Source: Penicillium oxalicum (taxonomy: Eukaryota > Ascomycota > Eurotiomycetes > Eurotiales > Aspergillaceae). Taken from it: a stretch of DNA of 64,000 nucleotides. Location: positions 3,534,001 to 3,598,000 of the forward strand of contig NC_064653.1 of NCBI RefSeq assembly GCF_001723175.1. The letters are read 5' to 3'. The position numbers and the translations under genes are program-made. The first letter of the stretch is position 1. Each line of letters starts with the position of its first letter. This document shows, piece after piece, positions 10,745-20,657 of this stretch. The notes under the pieces are model-generated. The model saw only the letters and a program-made list of their open reading frames with translations. It was not told where the DNA came from and ran no database searches.

Positions 10745-11939
10745 CTACCGCTTGCGGGTACCAGGTCGGGGTTTGCACTCATCGGGACCCACGGGGTGCA
10801 GCATCACCTTGTTGGGTGTTTGTTGGGTATTCGCAGAGTATCCCTTGCTCCAGTCGTAGCTGACCGCGTAGGCGAAGATGTTTCCATTGCGGTTGAAGGC
10901 AGTACTGGAGATGGGTCCGCCGACGGCCGGGTAGCCCTTCAAACGATGCTTGGCATCCTTATCCCAGAAGTGGAATGTGCCGTCACTTCCCGCGGTGCTG
11001 AATGTGCCGTGCACAGGGTGGAATTGGATCGAGTTGACGGAGTAAATGTTGCAGACGTCCCGGTTGGCGGGGGGGTTTTCACGATGACACTTGAAAGAGA
11101 AGTTGGAGGCGGAGTCTTTCTCCTCGACGTACTGAATGGCGCAACGACCTTCGATACTGCCGACAGCAAACCCGGAGGCATCGGCGAAGCAGCTGACTAC
11201 CCGCGTCTGCCACTTGAGAGGGGATTGCATGGTCTTGTAGAATTTGGTAGGCTGGTCAAGGTTGATCACGTTGATGTACCGATCGGCGGTTCCGATCACG
11301 AGCAGCTTGTTCTTCACGTCCATGGTGTACACTCGTTCCTGACACTCCACCGACGCGATGGGCGCTTGTTGTCGCAGATCCCAGTACTTGACTGTCTTAT
11401 CCCATGAACCGGTAATCAGAAGCGGCGCATTGCTGTGAGTGACCATGTGACAGCTTCGAATTGGCGCATCGTGAGCGGCGACTTGGGTAGCGGTGGTGGC
11501 ACCCGATTGAAGATCTAACATTCGTGCAGCTTTGTCTGCACCAGCGCCAACGACTTTACTTCCATCCTGTGAAACAATAGAGAAAAAAAAAGGGAAGGCC
11601 CAGGTTAGCCCGAGACAATGTCGCTCCGCGATATGTGCACGTCAAGAATAGAACAAAGCTGAAGCTTACCGGAGACCAACAACAGCTCAAGACAGGAGCC
11701 TCATGTTCAAAAAGTGCCTTCCCCTCGCTCTGGCCTTGTTCGTTGATTTCGTAGATGCGGACTTTCTTATCCCAGGATGCGACAGCTAAATGCTCACTCG
11801 CCGGAGAGAAACGAAGATCTGAGATACTATCCTCTGGAGGCTGGTTGAGAGGGACATCTTTGGAGATATCTCCGGTCGTGTTGGTCTGGCCTGCCGACGT
11901 GGTCGTCGTGGTGGCGCCCACGCTGCCGAAGAGGGACAT
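10745..11939 (-). CDS. RAE1: Rae1/Gle2 mRNA export factor, WD40 protein
   Basis: Exons 11939-11670 and 11566-10745 encode 363 aa, joined in phase 0 over a 103-nt intron (GTAAGC...CAG). Rae1 (Gle2 in budding yeast) is a seven-bladed WD40 propeller that docks on the GLEBS motif of an FG nucleoporin and supports poly(A) RNA export. Seen here: a short Thr/Ser-rich N-terminus (MSLFGSVGATTTTT), then WD repeats with ends such as VASWDKKVRIYEI, ITGSWDKTVKYWDL and GSDGTFHFWDKD, and the family C-terminus (NIFAYAVSYDWSKGY, then HPVGPDECKPR). Length is typical. It is tail to tail with MES1. Confidence 0.95.
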
Positions 11940-12660
11940 CGGGAAGGGCGCGCCGAAGAGCTTTGTGAAACTGAGTCAAGCGTACGGAACCGGTCCTGGG
12001 TCACGACAAGAACGGTCTGAGAATCGATATGCAAGCACTCAGAGTGCTACAGCTCCGCTGACTGGGCTGAAAGGTGAGGAGAGAGGGCGAGATGAGGGGG
12101 GGGGGTTCAAAGGAGGAATGGGTCACTTGAAGGAATTCGCGATGCTTTTGACTTCAGAGACGCTTGAGGATGCGCGCGATGTGCTTCCGTCCTCAGGCAG
12201 AAAAGTGGGCTCTCACCGCCCAGCAAGGCACGGGTTGTCTGTGGCAGGATCACCGCCCGCCGCTTTGGGTCTGATGTATCATGATGTCAAATCACATATA
12301 CTATAAGCATGAGGTACCCGACCCAGCAGAATCGAGATGACTCTTGCCCATGAAGTGTCTGGAGAAGCAGACTAGCTTGGCTAGCTAGGATTCATTGGCC
12401 AAAGCCTACACGGCTGGTCCTGTCTGGAGGTGGACCCTGTAAGATACTTGTCTGTACTTGACGATCTACAGCACATAGAGGCCATGCTTCTCGGTCAAAC
12501 ACTGGTCACAGACATACAAGCTTGGACTGGGAGTATACAGTATCTATCTTCTAGGAGACCGCGGCATACTGTGTTCGGAAGATTCATTGCTTCATTGAGC
12601 TATTATCTGTCCTGAAAACTACGGAGCTTGCAATCACTCGGCATTATCGAGCTACTAGAA
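11940..12660. other. RAE1 promoter and 3' flank of the 2H phosphoesterase gene
   Basis: No gene seen. It includes a G-rich patch near 12096-12106. The RAE1 5' leader lies at its left end. Confidence 0.55.
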
Positions 12661-13851
12661 TTACACATCTTCGCCTCCTCCATACCAAACACGACCACGT
12701 CGGACCACGAGTCCCTGATCCTGGCCCACAATCCATTCTCCCTCCTTGGGGAGTTGGCCATCATCTTGTGGCCAGTATTTGCTTTTCAAGACTTCATTGA
12801 CAGCGTCAATCTTATCCATCAACATCTTGACCCGCAACGTATCCACCTGTTTCTCGTCATCATTTCCATCAATTTGGAAACCATCGTGGGTAATGAAGCG
12901 CGCAACCGTCACGTGGGCCGAAGGTGCGATATACCGTGAAGCCACGGGGAGACCGGTTTGACGAACTAAATCGAATACATCTCTCCGGAGGTGGTGGTAT
13001 GTATACCGGTCCTCCCGGTCGTCGTTCACAGAGTCACCACCAACTGCATTCGCAGCCTCTGTCGTCAGACCTCCTGTCGGGGCAAAACTGAGCGCAAGAG
13101 CCGACGCGTCAAAGCTGACCATCGGCTTAAACAGCCTGGTTCGATGCTGTGTAGGATATGCAGAGATAGATTCCTTCGAGACACCCTTTGAAGAGCTCAA
13201 AGTGTCCACAAGGGCCTGGATCTCAGACTCGGTCAACGAGTGGGCGACTTCCAGCACCGTCGTGTGGAGATTGGCGAGAGGCATGAGCCAGAGAGCTGCG
13301 TCGAATTGGGTCAGTATAACCTATGAACGCCTCTGCTCTGAAAATTCGCATTTGTTTGTTTGTTTGTTTGTTTTTTTTTTTTTTGGATCTCCTTGGGAAT
13401 GGAAGAACGGGTTCGTAGATCTTACCGGGAGCAACTTCTCTCAACTCCTTCTGTACAAAAGCAACCACCTCTCGAATATGCGGTGGTGGCCGGGCCCAAA
13501 AGACAAGACAATTGCGGGGATCGACGTATCCCTCTTCTTTGGCGGAGCCATCCAGCCGACGCAGAACCTCATCTAGAGACCAACCCGGAAAGTCGTCCGC
13601 AAGGATCTTTGCCTTTTGCTGCGCATTGCGATTGACGCGATGGCTTTCGTATTGTTTTTGGATTTGAGCCTGTAAAGGTGGATGATTGAGGTGAGAATAG
13701 AGATCAGGAGATTTAGGGTCCATCCTATCACATGAGTCACCTGTTGACTCGAGTTCCGTGGACAAAGTCATGAACGACTTACGGGATCATCATTGGCCTC
13801 ACTGATCAACAATTCAAAGGGATTATCCTCGTAGATGGTCTGACTGGCCAT
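12661..13851 (-). CDS. 2H phosphoesterase (RNA ligase / cyclic phosphodiesterase-like)
   Basis: Three exons, 13851-13783, 13669-13426 and 13295-12661, give 315 aa. Introns are 113 and 130 nt. The 2H superfamily opens 2',3'-cyclic or 2'-5' phosphodiester bonds in RNA or nucleotides with two HxT motifs. Both are present: HTT at 115-117 (in LWLMPLANLHTTVLEVAHS) and HVT at 232-234 (SAHVTVARF). The N-terminal 100 residues hold a conserved-looking block on filling of hydrophobic and charged residues, with NPFELLISEANDDP at the start. The first motif is only reached by joining exon 2 to exon 3 across the phase-1 junction, which supports the model. Substrate is unknown. The second intron carries a (TTTG)5-T14 stretch on the plus strand. 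Confidence 0.85.
13351..13384. repeat. (TTTG)5 followed by T14, inside an intron
   Basis: A simple repeat wholly inside the second intron (13296-13425) of the 2H phosphoesterase gene. On the coding strand it reads A14 then CAAA units. It does not touch either splice site. Confidence 0.9.
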
Positions 13852-14885
13852 TGTGTTCTCGTTGGGTCGAACTCTAGTGTTACTCACTAAACGAGGTTGG
13901 AGTGTCAATGTAGAAAGAGTGGAGCGTGATTTATCTACTCCCATACTGCCGCGGACCTCCTGTCCACACTAACAACTACACTGATGATTCACTGTGTGCC
14001 AAGCCCGAGCCGCGGGCTAGATTCAGCTCGTAAGCCCAGCCATACGAGGATGAACATCCCGAAATAGGACTGTATTCATTGCGCATAGCCACCCCATTGT
14101 GGGCCGTGTGGGGAAGAAATACTAAACATCTTCAATTTGAGTGAGTCTTACCCTTGTTGAATGCAAATGAGTAAACGTCGCTTCGCCAGGACAGAGTGAC
14201 GATTTCTTCCAATCGATGGAGCCGCACTCCGTCTTCTCAGGCACCAAGCACCCGATCTCTACGTGACCCCCACGCCCCATGTGGGGGACTTCCAGAAGGC
14301 ACACTGACTGCCCATACCGAACGAGCTCAGTAGACTCATTCTAGGAATCAATGAAGCAGAAATAAGTGCTATATTTTTTAGTCAAACATACCAATAGCAC
14401 GGGTATCCGTTCTCGATAGCTCATTTCTATACAGTGCCCACAAGCTCGACCCCCGTCGTACCTCCGGAATCGGTACATACCGGACCTCTGTTCGTATTGC
14501 TATCAGTAGTCTGCCTATTCGAAGAGCCAGCCTTGAACCAACGAAGCAAAGTAGCGAATGGACAAGTACCATCATGTGATTTTGCTTTTCTATTTATTTT
14601 TCCACATTTATCTCATCAAAACGATTCTGCGCGCGTTCAGCGTCAAGGAAAGCCCCCACCAAATCAGGTTACGCCGTCAACCGCGTATCACCTACACAGT
14701 ACAAATCGAAGCTTCCACTTCTAGTGTACCACCAAACAAGATAAAATGCAAATATAATACATGGTCAACCCCTTTGAAATCTCAAAGATTCATAATGTGC
14801 ACACCATACTTTTCAAAGCAACAATGCCACACCCGGTTTCTATCGCCGCAGCTAGAAAAAAATGGCCCGACGAATTAACAACCCT

Positions 14886-14904
14886 CCCCCCCCCCCCCCC
14901 CCCC
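14886..14904. repeat. Poly-C tract (C19) followed by G4
   Basis: Nineteen C followed directly by GGGG at 14905-14908. Seen directly; tract length may vary between isolates or reads. Confidence 0.9.
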
Positions 14905-15423
14905 GGGGTGCAGTACTCATTTCGACTCCGGGTCGGCTACAATCTTGTCAATCTATGGCGCTGTTCCTGGACGGCTGAGATCGGTATTATATGTGCAGAA
15001 GCGTTGGCCGTTGGCGTGTGAAAAATCTACTGGCAGGTATGTGGTGAGATGGGAATTTTGTCTTTCATATTGATTTCTCCTCCAGGTGGTCGGTAGGTAT
15101 TGCTTCCCGGTTTACAAAGATATGTAAAAAGAGAGGGGTTGCTCGAAATGGTCAAGGTAAAATTATCAATGTGACCTTTCAAGTACTGGAGATCTCTAAT
15201 GAAAATCTGCCCTGCAACCCTGATGTATGACTATCCAACTTGAAAACTCGTGCAGAGTGCAGATACCGACAACGTTCAGGCCAGAGCCGGGTTTGTCTTT
15301 TCCACAGCGGGGTCCGGTATTTTCTCGAATTGGAGATTTGAGATCTAACAAGCGGTAGGGAAATGAGGCTGTCAAAGACAAAGCTGTGATATCAAAATGC
15401 AATGTTGACCTTTCACTTCCTTT

Positions 15424-15499
15424 TCTTCTTCCTCTTCTTCTTCCTCTTCTTCTTCCTCTTCTTCTTCCTCTTCTTCTTCCTCTTCTTCTTCCTCTTCTT
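15424..15499. repeat. 12-bp pyrimidine minisatellite, about six units
   Basis: Near-perfect tandem copies of TCTTCTTCCTCT, all-pyrimidine on the plus strand, about 315 bp beyond the stop codon of the CipC-like gene. Long pure pyrimidine tracts with mirror symmetry can form triplex DNA. Confidence 0.95.
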
Positions 15500-15814
15500 A
15501 TACGCTTGTCACGCAAATGATAGCGGTGATTTCCGGGAGTGGGACGTCCATGTCATTTCATCTGTAGGTACCTGTATGGTTCACTCCAGAGTCATCCGTC
15601 CAGTCGTGCTGTGTTGCATGTCTCCATAAAAGTCAAGAGTACAGTTTGTGTGTCTAATCGACATCTCCAACTGCCACTTCCCCCCTCGTTAATTCACCGT
15701 TTACGACTGCCTGTCCGAGGAAAGATGATGATCGTTGAACATTTATTTGCATTTCATTAGAGAGAGACGGACTGCTTCACACATCCTTGATCCATGAGTC
15801 CTGACTATGTGCAC

Positions 15815-16475
15815 TTAGTAGTTGAACCGGCTCTCGTCCTCCTGTTCAATGTGGTTCTGGGCCTGGCGCTTCGCCCGCTCCCGGTCAACAAAGTCCAGAC
15901 CCTTGGTCTCGACCTCGCGGTCAATGAAAGCACCGGCAAATCCAGCCATCAGTTCCTTGGCCATCTGGTGGTTGGGGGGTGGGCCTATATCGAATATGAT
16001 GAATCCAGGGTCAGCATGCTGAAAACTCTCTTCAAAACTGCCCCTTGAAAGAGGTGGGGGGGAGGCAACTCCGTGCAGAGGAGCCACAGAGTCCTAGGCG
16101 CAGTGTCCCAAGTCAAGGACAGTGGGCTCAGTGGATGTGGAATGAGACACAGCGCCTTACCATTTCGTGCAACGTGGTCCTCGTAGGCCTTGGCAGCCTC
16201 GAAGGAGGCGGCACCAGCGATCAGCTCGTGGACGAAGGAAGCCTCGTGTTCAGGCTGCACACCTTCTTCCTGGTAGCGTTCCCAGGAATTGGCGTGAGGA
16301 GCGTCATCTATGTTGAGCGGGAGAGATCGCAGGTTAGCAAGCTGGGGGAGCTCATGAGGATCGGAGGATGACCCCCAGGAGGGAGACATGACTCGTAGGA
16401 TGGGGATTGGGTGTCGAGAAATGGGGCATGGGAATTGATCTTGAAGAACTTGCACTCACCGGAGAACCAGCCCAT
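15815..16475 (-). CDS. CipC-like small protein (DUF3759)
   Basis: Three exons, 16475-16460 (only 16 nt), 16307-16161 and 15984-15815, give 110 aa. The protein opens MGWFSDDAPHANSW and has the family core: FVHELIAGAASFEAAKAYEDH, then MAKELMAGFAGAFIDREVET and KGLDFVDRERAK. CipC was first noted in Aspergillus nidulans as a protein induced by the antibiotic concanamycin; relatives are abundant stress or hypha-associated cytosolic proteins of unknown biochemical role. The tail is basic and helical. The tiny first exon encodes only five whole codons plus one base and is supported by GTGAGT and by the family start MGWF. A TATATA lies about 140 bp upstream at 16612-16617. Confidence 0.9.
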
Positions 16476-16611
16476 TGTGATGATTATTGAAGATGTATTG
16501 AGTGGGAAAAGAAGAGTGATGGGATCGAGTCGGAGACAGAGTGTGTATCGAAAAGTGGGATACGGGAAAAGTGGAAAACCTCTCATCGGGAAGGGGGGAG
16601 GAGGGGGCATC

Positions 16612-16617
16612 TATATA
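16612..16617 (-). promoter_or_regulatory. TATA-like box of the CipC-like gene
   Basis: TATATA, 137 bp upstream of the start codon at 16475. C-rich (minus strand) runs at 16592-16607 lie between it and the ATG. Confidence 0.45.
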
Positions 16618-17074
16618 CGACTCGGTGGAAACATCAACATCCTCCGCTCCCCCTCTTTTTCCTCCGCCACAATCGAATCATCTTTCCACGCGGGCAAATC
16701 GAAGCGACGTGGCAGCGTGGCTGGAGGGCATTCGACTTCTCGCCTTTCCCATTGGGGAAGAGAGTTACTCCGGTGGGACATGTTGAGGAGTACGCCCCAT
16801 AAGTCACAGCAATGTAGCTGCGGTGTACCGAATCCACAGGGTCGATCCTCTTCCGCGTGAGATTGGTGGAGATGCGCTGTTCAGGCCAAGGGACTTTAGT
16901 GGAGATGATGGAGAGCAGATCAACGATTGAGTTACTACTGATCAACTGAATCCCTGAGCCATAAAATACCAGGGGCCCAACGCCGAGGGCTGATCCAATT
17001 TTGGAAACCACCTCGTGGCCACGCTTTGCGCGACTTTGGTTCCATTTCGGTGGAAGGTGACATCAGACATCACC

Positions 17075-17099
17075 GGGGGGGGGGGGGGGGGGGGGGGGG
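17075..17099. repeat. Poly-G tract (G25)
   Basis: A run of 25 G, the longest homopolymer in the window. It lies about 600 bp upstream of the CipC-like start. Such a tract can form G-quadruplex structures; the exact length is doubtful in any assembly. Confidence 0.9.
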
Positions 17100-19712
17100 C
17101 GGCCGAGCGGGGTTCGCTCGAACGGTGGAGGGGCAGAGATCCTCAATTTATCGGCATGGAGACCCAAGTGAAGGAGGGAAAAGAGAGAAATCGCTGACTT
17201 TTCATGGATGAGGGAATTGATGAGATGAACTTCTTCTGCAAAGATAAACAAAAACCAAACCACTCGACCCGAGGACTCGCACCAGCGATTCATCCACATG
17301 ATGCAACGAGGGCTGACCGCCAAGATGGTCAAGCTCTTACGATCCCCCGCTTGGCAGGGCCAAGTCGGCAGGCGTGTCCACTTTAGCTGAGGGACCTCCG
17401 AAGAAGCCAATCAAGGCCACATTCATCCCGTTGTCCCCACGATTGGCTCGCATGTCCCCGATAGCTTCATCCGAGGTCCCGCCTCTTGACTCCTTTGAGA
17501 ATCGCTTCAACCCCTGAAATCGCTGCAGCCTAGCCTTGTGGACCGGAGCTGAGACGCTTCTTTTTGCCACTGAGAGAACAGCGACCCCAACTCGAGCCCT
17601 GTGAAAGCCGATTGATTGCATCGCAGTATCAGAGCCTCTTCAGAGCATACATCATCCTGCATGTGCACACCCATCCACCCGCACCAACCTTACAGGCTGT
17701 ACGCTGCGGCTGCAGGGACAGCCCGACAGTTACTGAAGCGTGTCCTGGGTACGTCCTGGGTACAATCTGCCCCGCCTCGGAATGCTGGGAACATGCACGC
17801 ATCGTCCACGGTTGAACTGTTTCAGGTGTGCGCCTGTCAAGATATGGTCTACCGATCCTTCGAGCGGGTGTTCTCGTAGCCCCTGGTACTCGTGCATTGT
17901 GAATCTGAATCTCGTCTTCTGCACGATGGTCTCGATGTTGTCGCAGCCTCATTCTTACGAGCTTTGAATTGTAATCTGTCGTATGTAGTGTGGCGAGAGA
18001 CTGGGCGCTGCGACAGGTAGATGTTCTCGAATGAAGTCATTCCCCCTCCTCATTTGAGCCCCACGCTTACTGTTCGGGACACATGGGGCTGTACTTCTCG
18101 ACAGTAAATGCTACAGTTATGATTGATCATGGATGGTCTTGTTTGAATTTCCACGTCAGCATAGATGCTATGGAAGCTTTTGCATTGGACGCCAATACAA
18201 TGGACCCTTTGACCCTAGATCGTTTCGATCGAAAATAAACCCCGCCACAGGATCAACGCCAAACTCAATGCACCCTGGAGCTTTCGCAGTAATAGGAGAC
18301 CAATCAAAATATTTTCATCCAAACTTCTGGCCACATGCTACACCTCTCCGTCATGAGTAAAATGACCTCGTAAAGGGGGTCACCTGCCCGACCTCATATC
18401 TCATTTGATGAACAGACGCACCATTTCAGGCAATTGAGAGATTGCTACGTACTTTCCTCTGAGGCCAAAACAAAGATGTGATTCCACCATCAAATCTTTA
18501 AGCTGTCCGAAAGAAAATCTGATCCTGCGGCTCCCTAAGGAAAAGAGTAAAAATACCATGGAAATGATCCTTGCTTTTCTAGGCGCCTGATGCATCGGGG
18601 ACTGTACCTTAATGGCATTAAGCTTTGGCGACTGGTAGATCCCACAAAGCCTCAAATTTCATAGACCAACTAACATGAATGCAAAAGGAGGAACTTGGAA
18701 ACTAGGTATTTGAGTTCCACTGTTAAAAGAGCTACTATGTATTTCGCCCGTGAAATGGTCAAGCAGTACTAGGTAGCATAACACGAGTGCTCAGGGCCGA
18801 CGGGCATCTTCCACGAGGTATTTCCCCAATCGGAATAGGACATTTTGATCTATGCTTGTCAGCTGAAATGGTCCAAGAGTTACTCACGCCCCTCTGTTCG
18901 TTCATCTTCTTCATTGATATTTCGAATTGTCATTTTTGGGGAGGAAATCTACTGTGCATGAGCCCCAGCCCGTGGGCTGGTAGAATATCCGAACAACTTC
19001 GTATCAAAGACGTATCGAGGTCAGTAGAGAATGAAAGCACATAATTCTTCACGACAAATCGAGATCCAGTCACAAGGCTGTATCCATAATCCGTAGAGGT
19101 GTCAACCCGTACAAGAATCTCGAGTTGGTTTCTTCAATTGCAATTACGACATACAACCGACAAATATTTGGCCATGAATCAAGTATGACAAGTAACCAAT
19201 CTCGGTTCATTTCACTGACGCTTGATGCTGGCTCCCTTACCAAGGTGGGCTGTCTATTTTGATGTACGGTGAGTGGGAAATCTGAAAGCGACTGTGACCT
19301 ACTCGCTTCCAGGCTGTCGACGATCACGGCAGCACGGCCCCTTGTCTGCAAGTAGAATGAGGGGCTCATTCTGTTTTGAAGGCAATCACGACCTATCTCG
19401 TGCCTGCCATCTGCTGTCCTTCCTTCCTCATTAACTATTTCACGTGAACATCGAGCTATCTGCTATCTCCACATGATCCAAGGTGGTTGTTCTTGACAAT
19501 CCCTCGCCCATGGCAACCCCCCCTCTTTCATCGTCCACCTTCCAACTTTTTCTTTCTTCATCACAGAGGCTCTTAAACATCACAGCCATTGATCCTTATT
19601 ACAACAGCCTTCATCACCAGACAAACGAAACAAATCTCTGCTCTCTCAGAATAATCCTCCTGCCCTTTTCTACTTTTTGGCATCAAGCCTCATCACTCAC
19701 ACAACCTACATC

Positions 19713-20657
19713 ATGAGTCCTCTCTTCAGTCTCTCACGCGAGCTTCGCGCTCAAATCATCGAGCATGTGCTCAATGCCACGGCAAGTCCACCGGAATTCC
19801 CTCCCAAATCAGACGCCATCATCTATTCCGACATAAAATACAGGGCGTGGGTCGGACACCGCCATGCATACTACAGTCAACGTCCCAGTTCCCTCACCCC
19901 AAATTGTCTCCCACTCCTGCTCGTGAACCGTCAGCTGTCAAACGAGACACGAGCTTTGATCACCTCTAGAGCCCCAGACTATGCTCTCGACATCGCCATC
20001 GAGGATGAGTGCTTCGTCTATCTGACCTGGTTGTCGGTGCCCTTCCTGTCGGGGCATATCTCAACCCTCACAGTAACGGTCCGACTTTTTGGATCCGTTA
20101 TCCCTGACCATCTGCTCAAACACCAACTCGGCAGCGATGGTCGCGTGGGGTTCCACTACACCTTGCTCGCAGTGCTGGAACGGTTCGTCCGCTACGGCCC
20201 AGTAAGGGAGAAGCGTTGCTTCGGTACAAATGTGGAATTTGAGGACCGAGATCTGTGGATTGAGAGGATAGTCCTAGACTTCCAGTCCCGACCAGCCTTC
20301 AATATGTACACCGGGAAGGAGCTCATCTTTCCACCGGCTGACATTGGCTGTTGGAGGTGGCAGGCAAGGCATAGGGGGAACCGAGTCCGGGCAGGGAGTG
20401 AGCTCACATACCAGGCTTCCAGCTATAAGTCTCGGCCAGAATGGATGGCTGAGCTACTGGAAAGCTGGGTATACTGGGCCGTCAACAAGTCGGACCGGTT
20501 TGCGAAGGAATGGGGGAGCCCTCTATTGGACCATGTCGAGATGCTGGTCATGCTCGTGGAGGGGAACCATTTCGCCGATTACGAAATCATACCGGACCCG
20601 TCCAGCTCCGACCCTTCTTCAATTGCTTCCAGCTCCGGCGTTCCTGAGAGCGAGTGA
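19713..20657 (+). CDS. F-box/2EXR-like fungal protein of unknown role
   Basis: Single open frame, 314 aa, with ATG at 19713 in fair context (CATCATGAG). The start resembles fungal F-box and 2EXR-type proteins: a short hydrophobic helix with LSRELRAQIIEHVL, then, some 60 residues on, the recurrent LPLLLVNRQLSNETRALI. The rest is a Trp-rich body without a motif I can name, and the tail is Ser/Pro-rich. Such proteins are numerous in filamentous ascomycetes and some act as substrate adaptors of SCF ubiquitin ligases; here that is only resemblance. Could be a plain DUF protein instead. Confidence 0.75.
   Translation: MSPLFSLSRELRAQIIEHVLNATASPPEFPPKSDAIIYSDIKYRAWVGHRHAYYSQRPSSLTPNCLPLLLVNRQLSNETRALITSRAPDYALDIAIEDECFVYLTWLSVPFLSGHISTLTVTVRLFGSVIPDHLLKHQLGSDGRVGFHYTLLAVLERFVRYGPVREKRCFGTNVEFEDRDLWIERIVLDFQSRPAFNMYTGKELIFPPADIGCWRWQARHRGNRVRAGSELTYQASSYKSRPEWMAELLESWVYWAVNKSDRFAKEWGSPLLDHVEMLVMLVEGNHFADYEIIPDPSSSDPSSIASSSGVPESE

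Larger units (their letters stand above)
13852..15814. other. Gene-free stretch upstream of the 2H gene and downstream of the CipC-like gene
   Basis: Two kilobases without a supported gene. It contains a C19 tract followed by G4, a 12-bp pyrimidine minisatellite and scattered short frames of no family. The left end must carry the 2H gene promoter. Confidence 0.5.
16476..19712. other. 3.2-kb divergent gene-free region with a G25 tract
   Basis: It lies between outward-facing starts of the CipC-like and F-box-like genes. Apart from the two promoters and a G25 tract I see no supported gene. A 94-codon ATG frame at 17621-17337 (minus) is the best candidate but has no family features. Non-coding transcripts are possible. 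Confidence 0.5.

Noticed and set aside
10664..11407. 247-codon plus-strand frame over RAE1, and similar antisense frames over MYG1 (5183-5860) and MES1 (9160-9831)
   Set aside because: All mirror strongly coding exons and lack recognisable motifs.
13670..13782. Reading the 2H gene straight through MDPKSPDLYSHLNHP upstream of exon 2
   Set aside because: The first exon ends in phase 0 and an acceptor before that segment would bring a stop at once; the acceptor at 13670-13671 keeps the frame.
16634..17011. 125-codon minus-strand frame next to the poly-G tract
   Set aside because: It begins at GTG and has no usable ATG near its start; composition is not protein-like at the end.
17337..17621. 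94-codon ATG frame on the minus strand
   Set aside because: A basic Ser-rich start could look like a mitochondrial leader, but there is no family resemblance, no splice support and the length is within chance.
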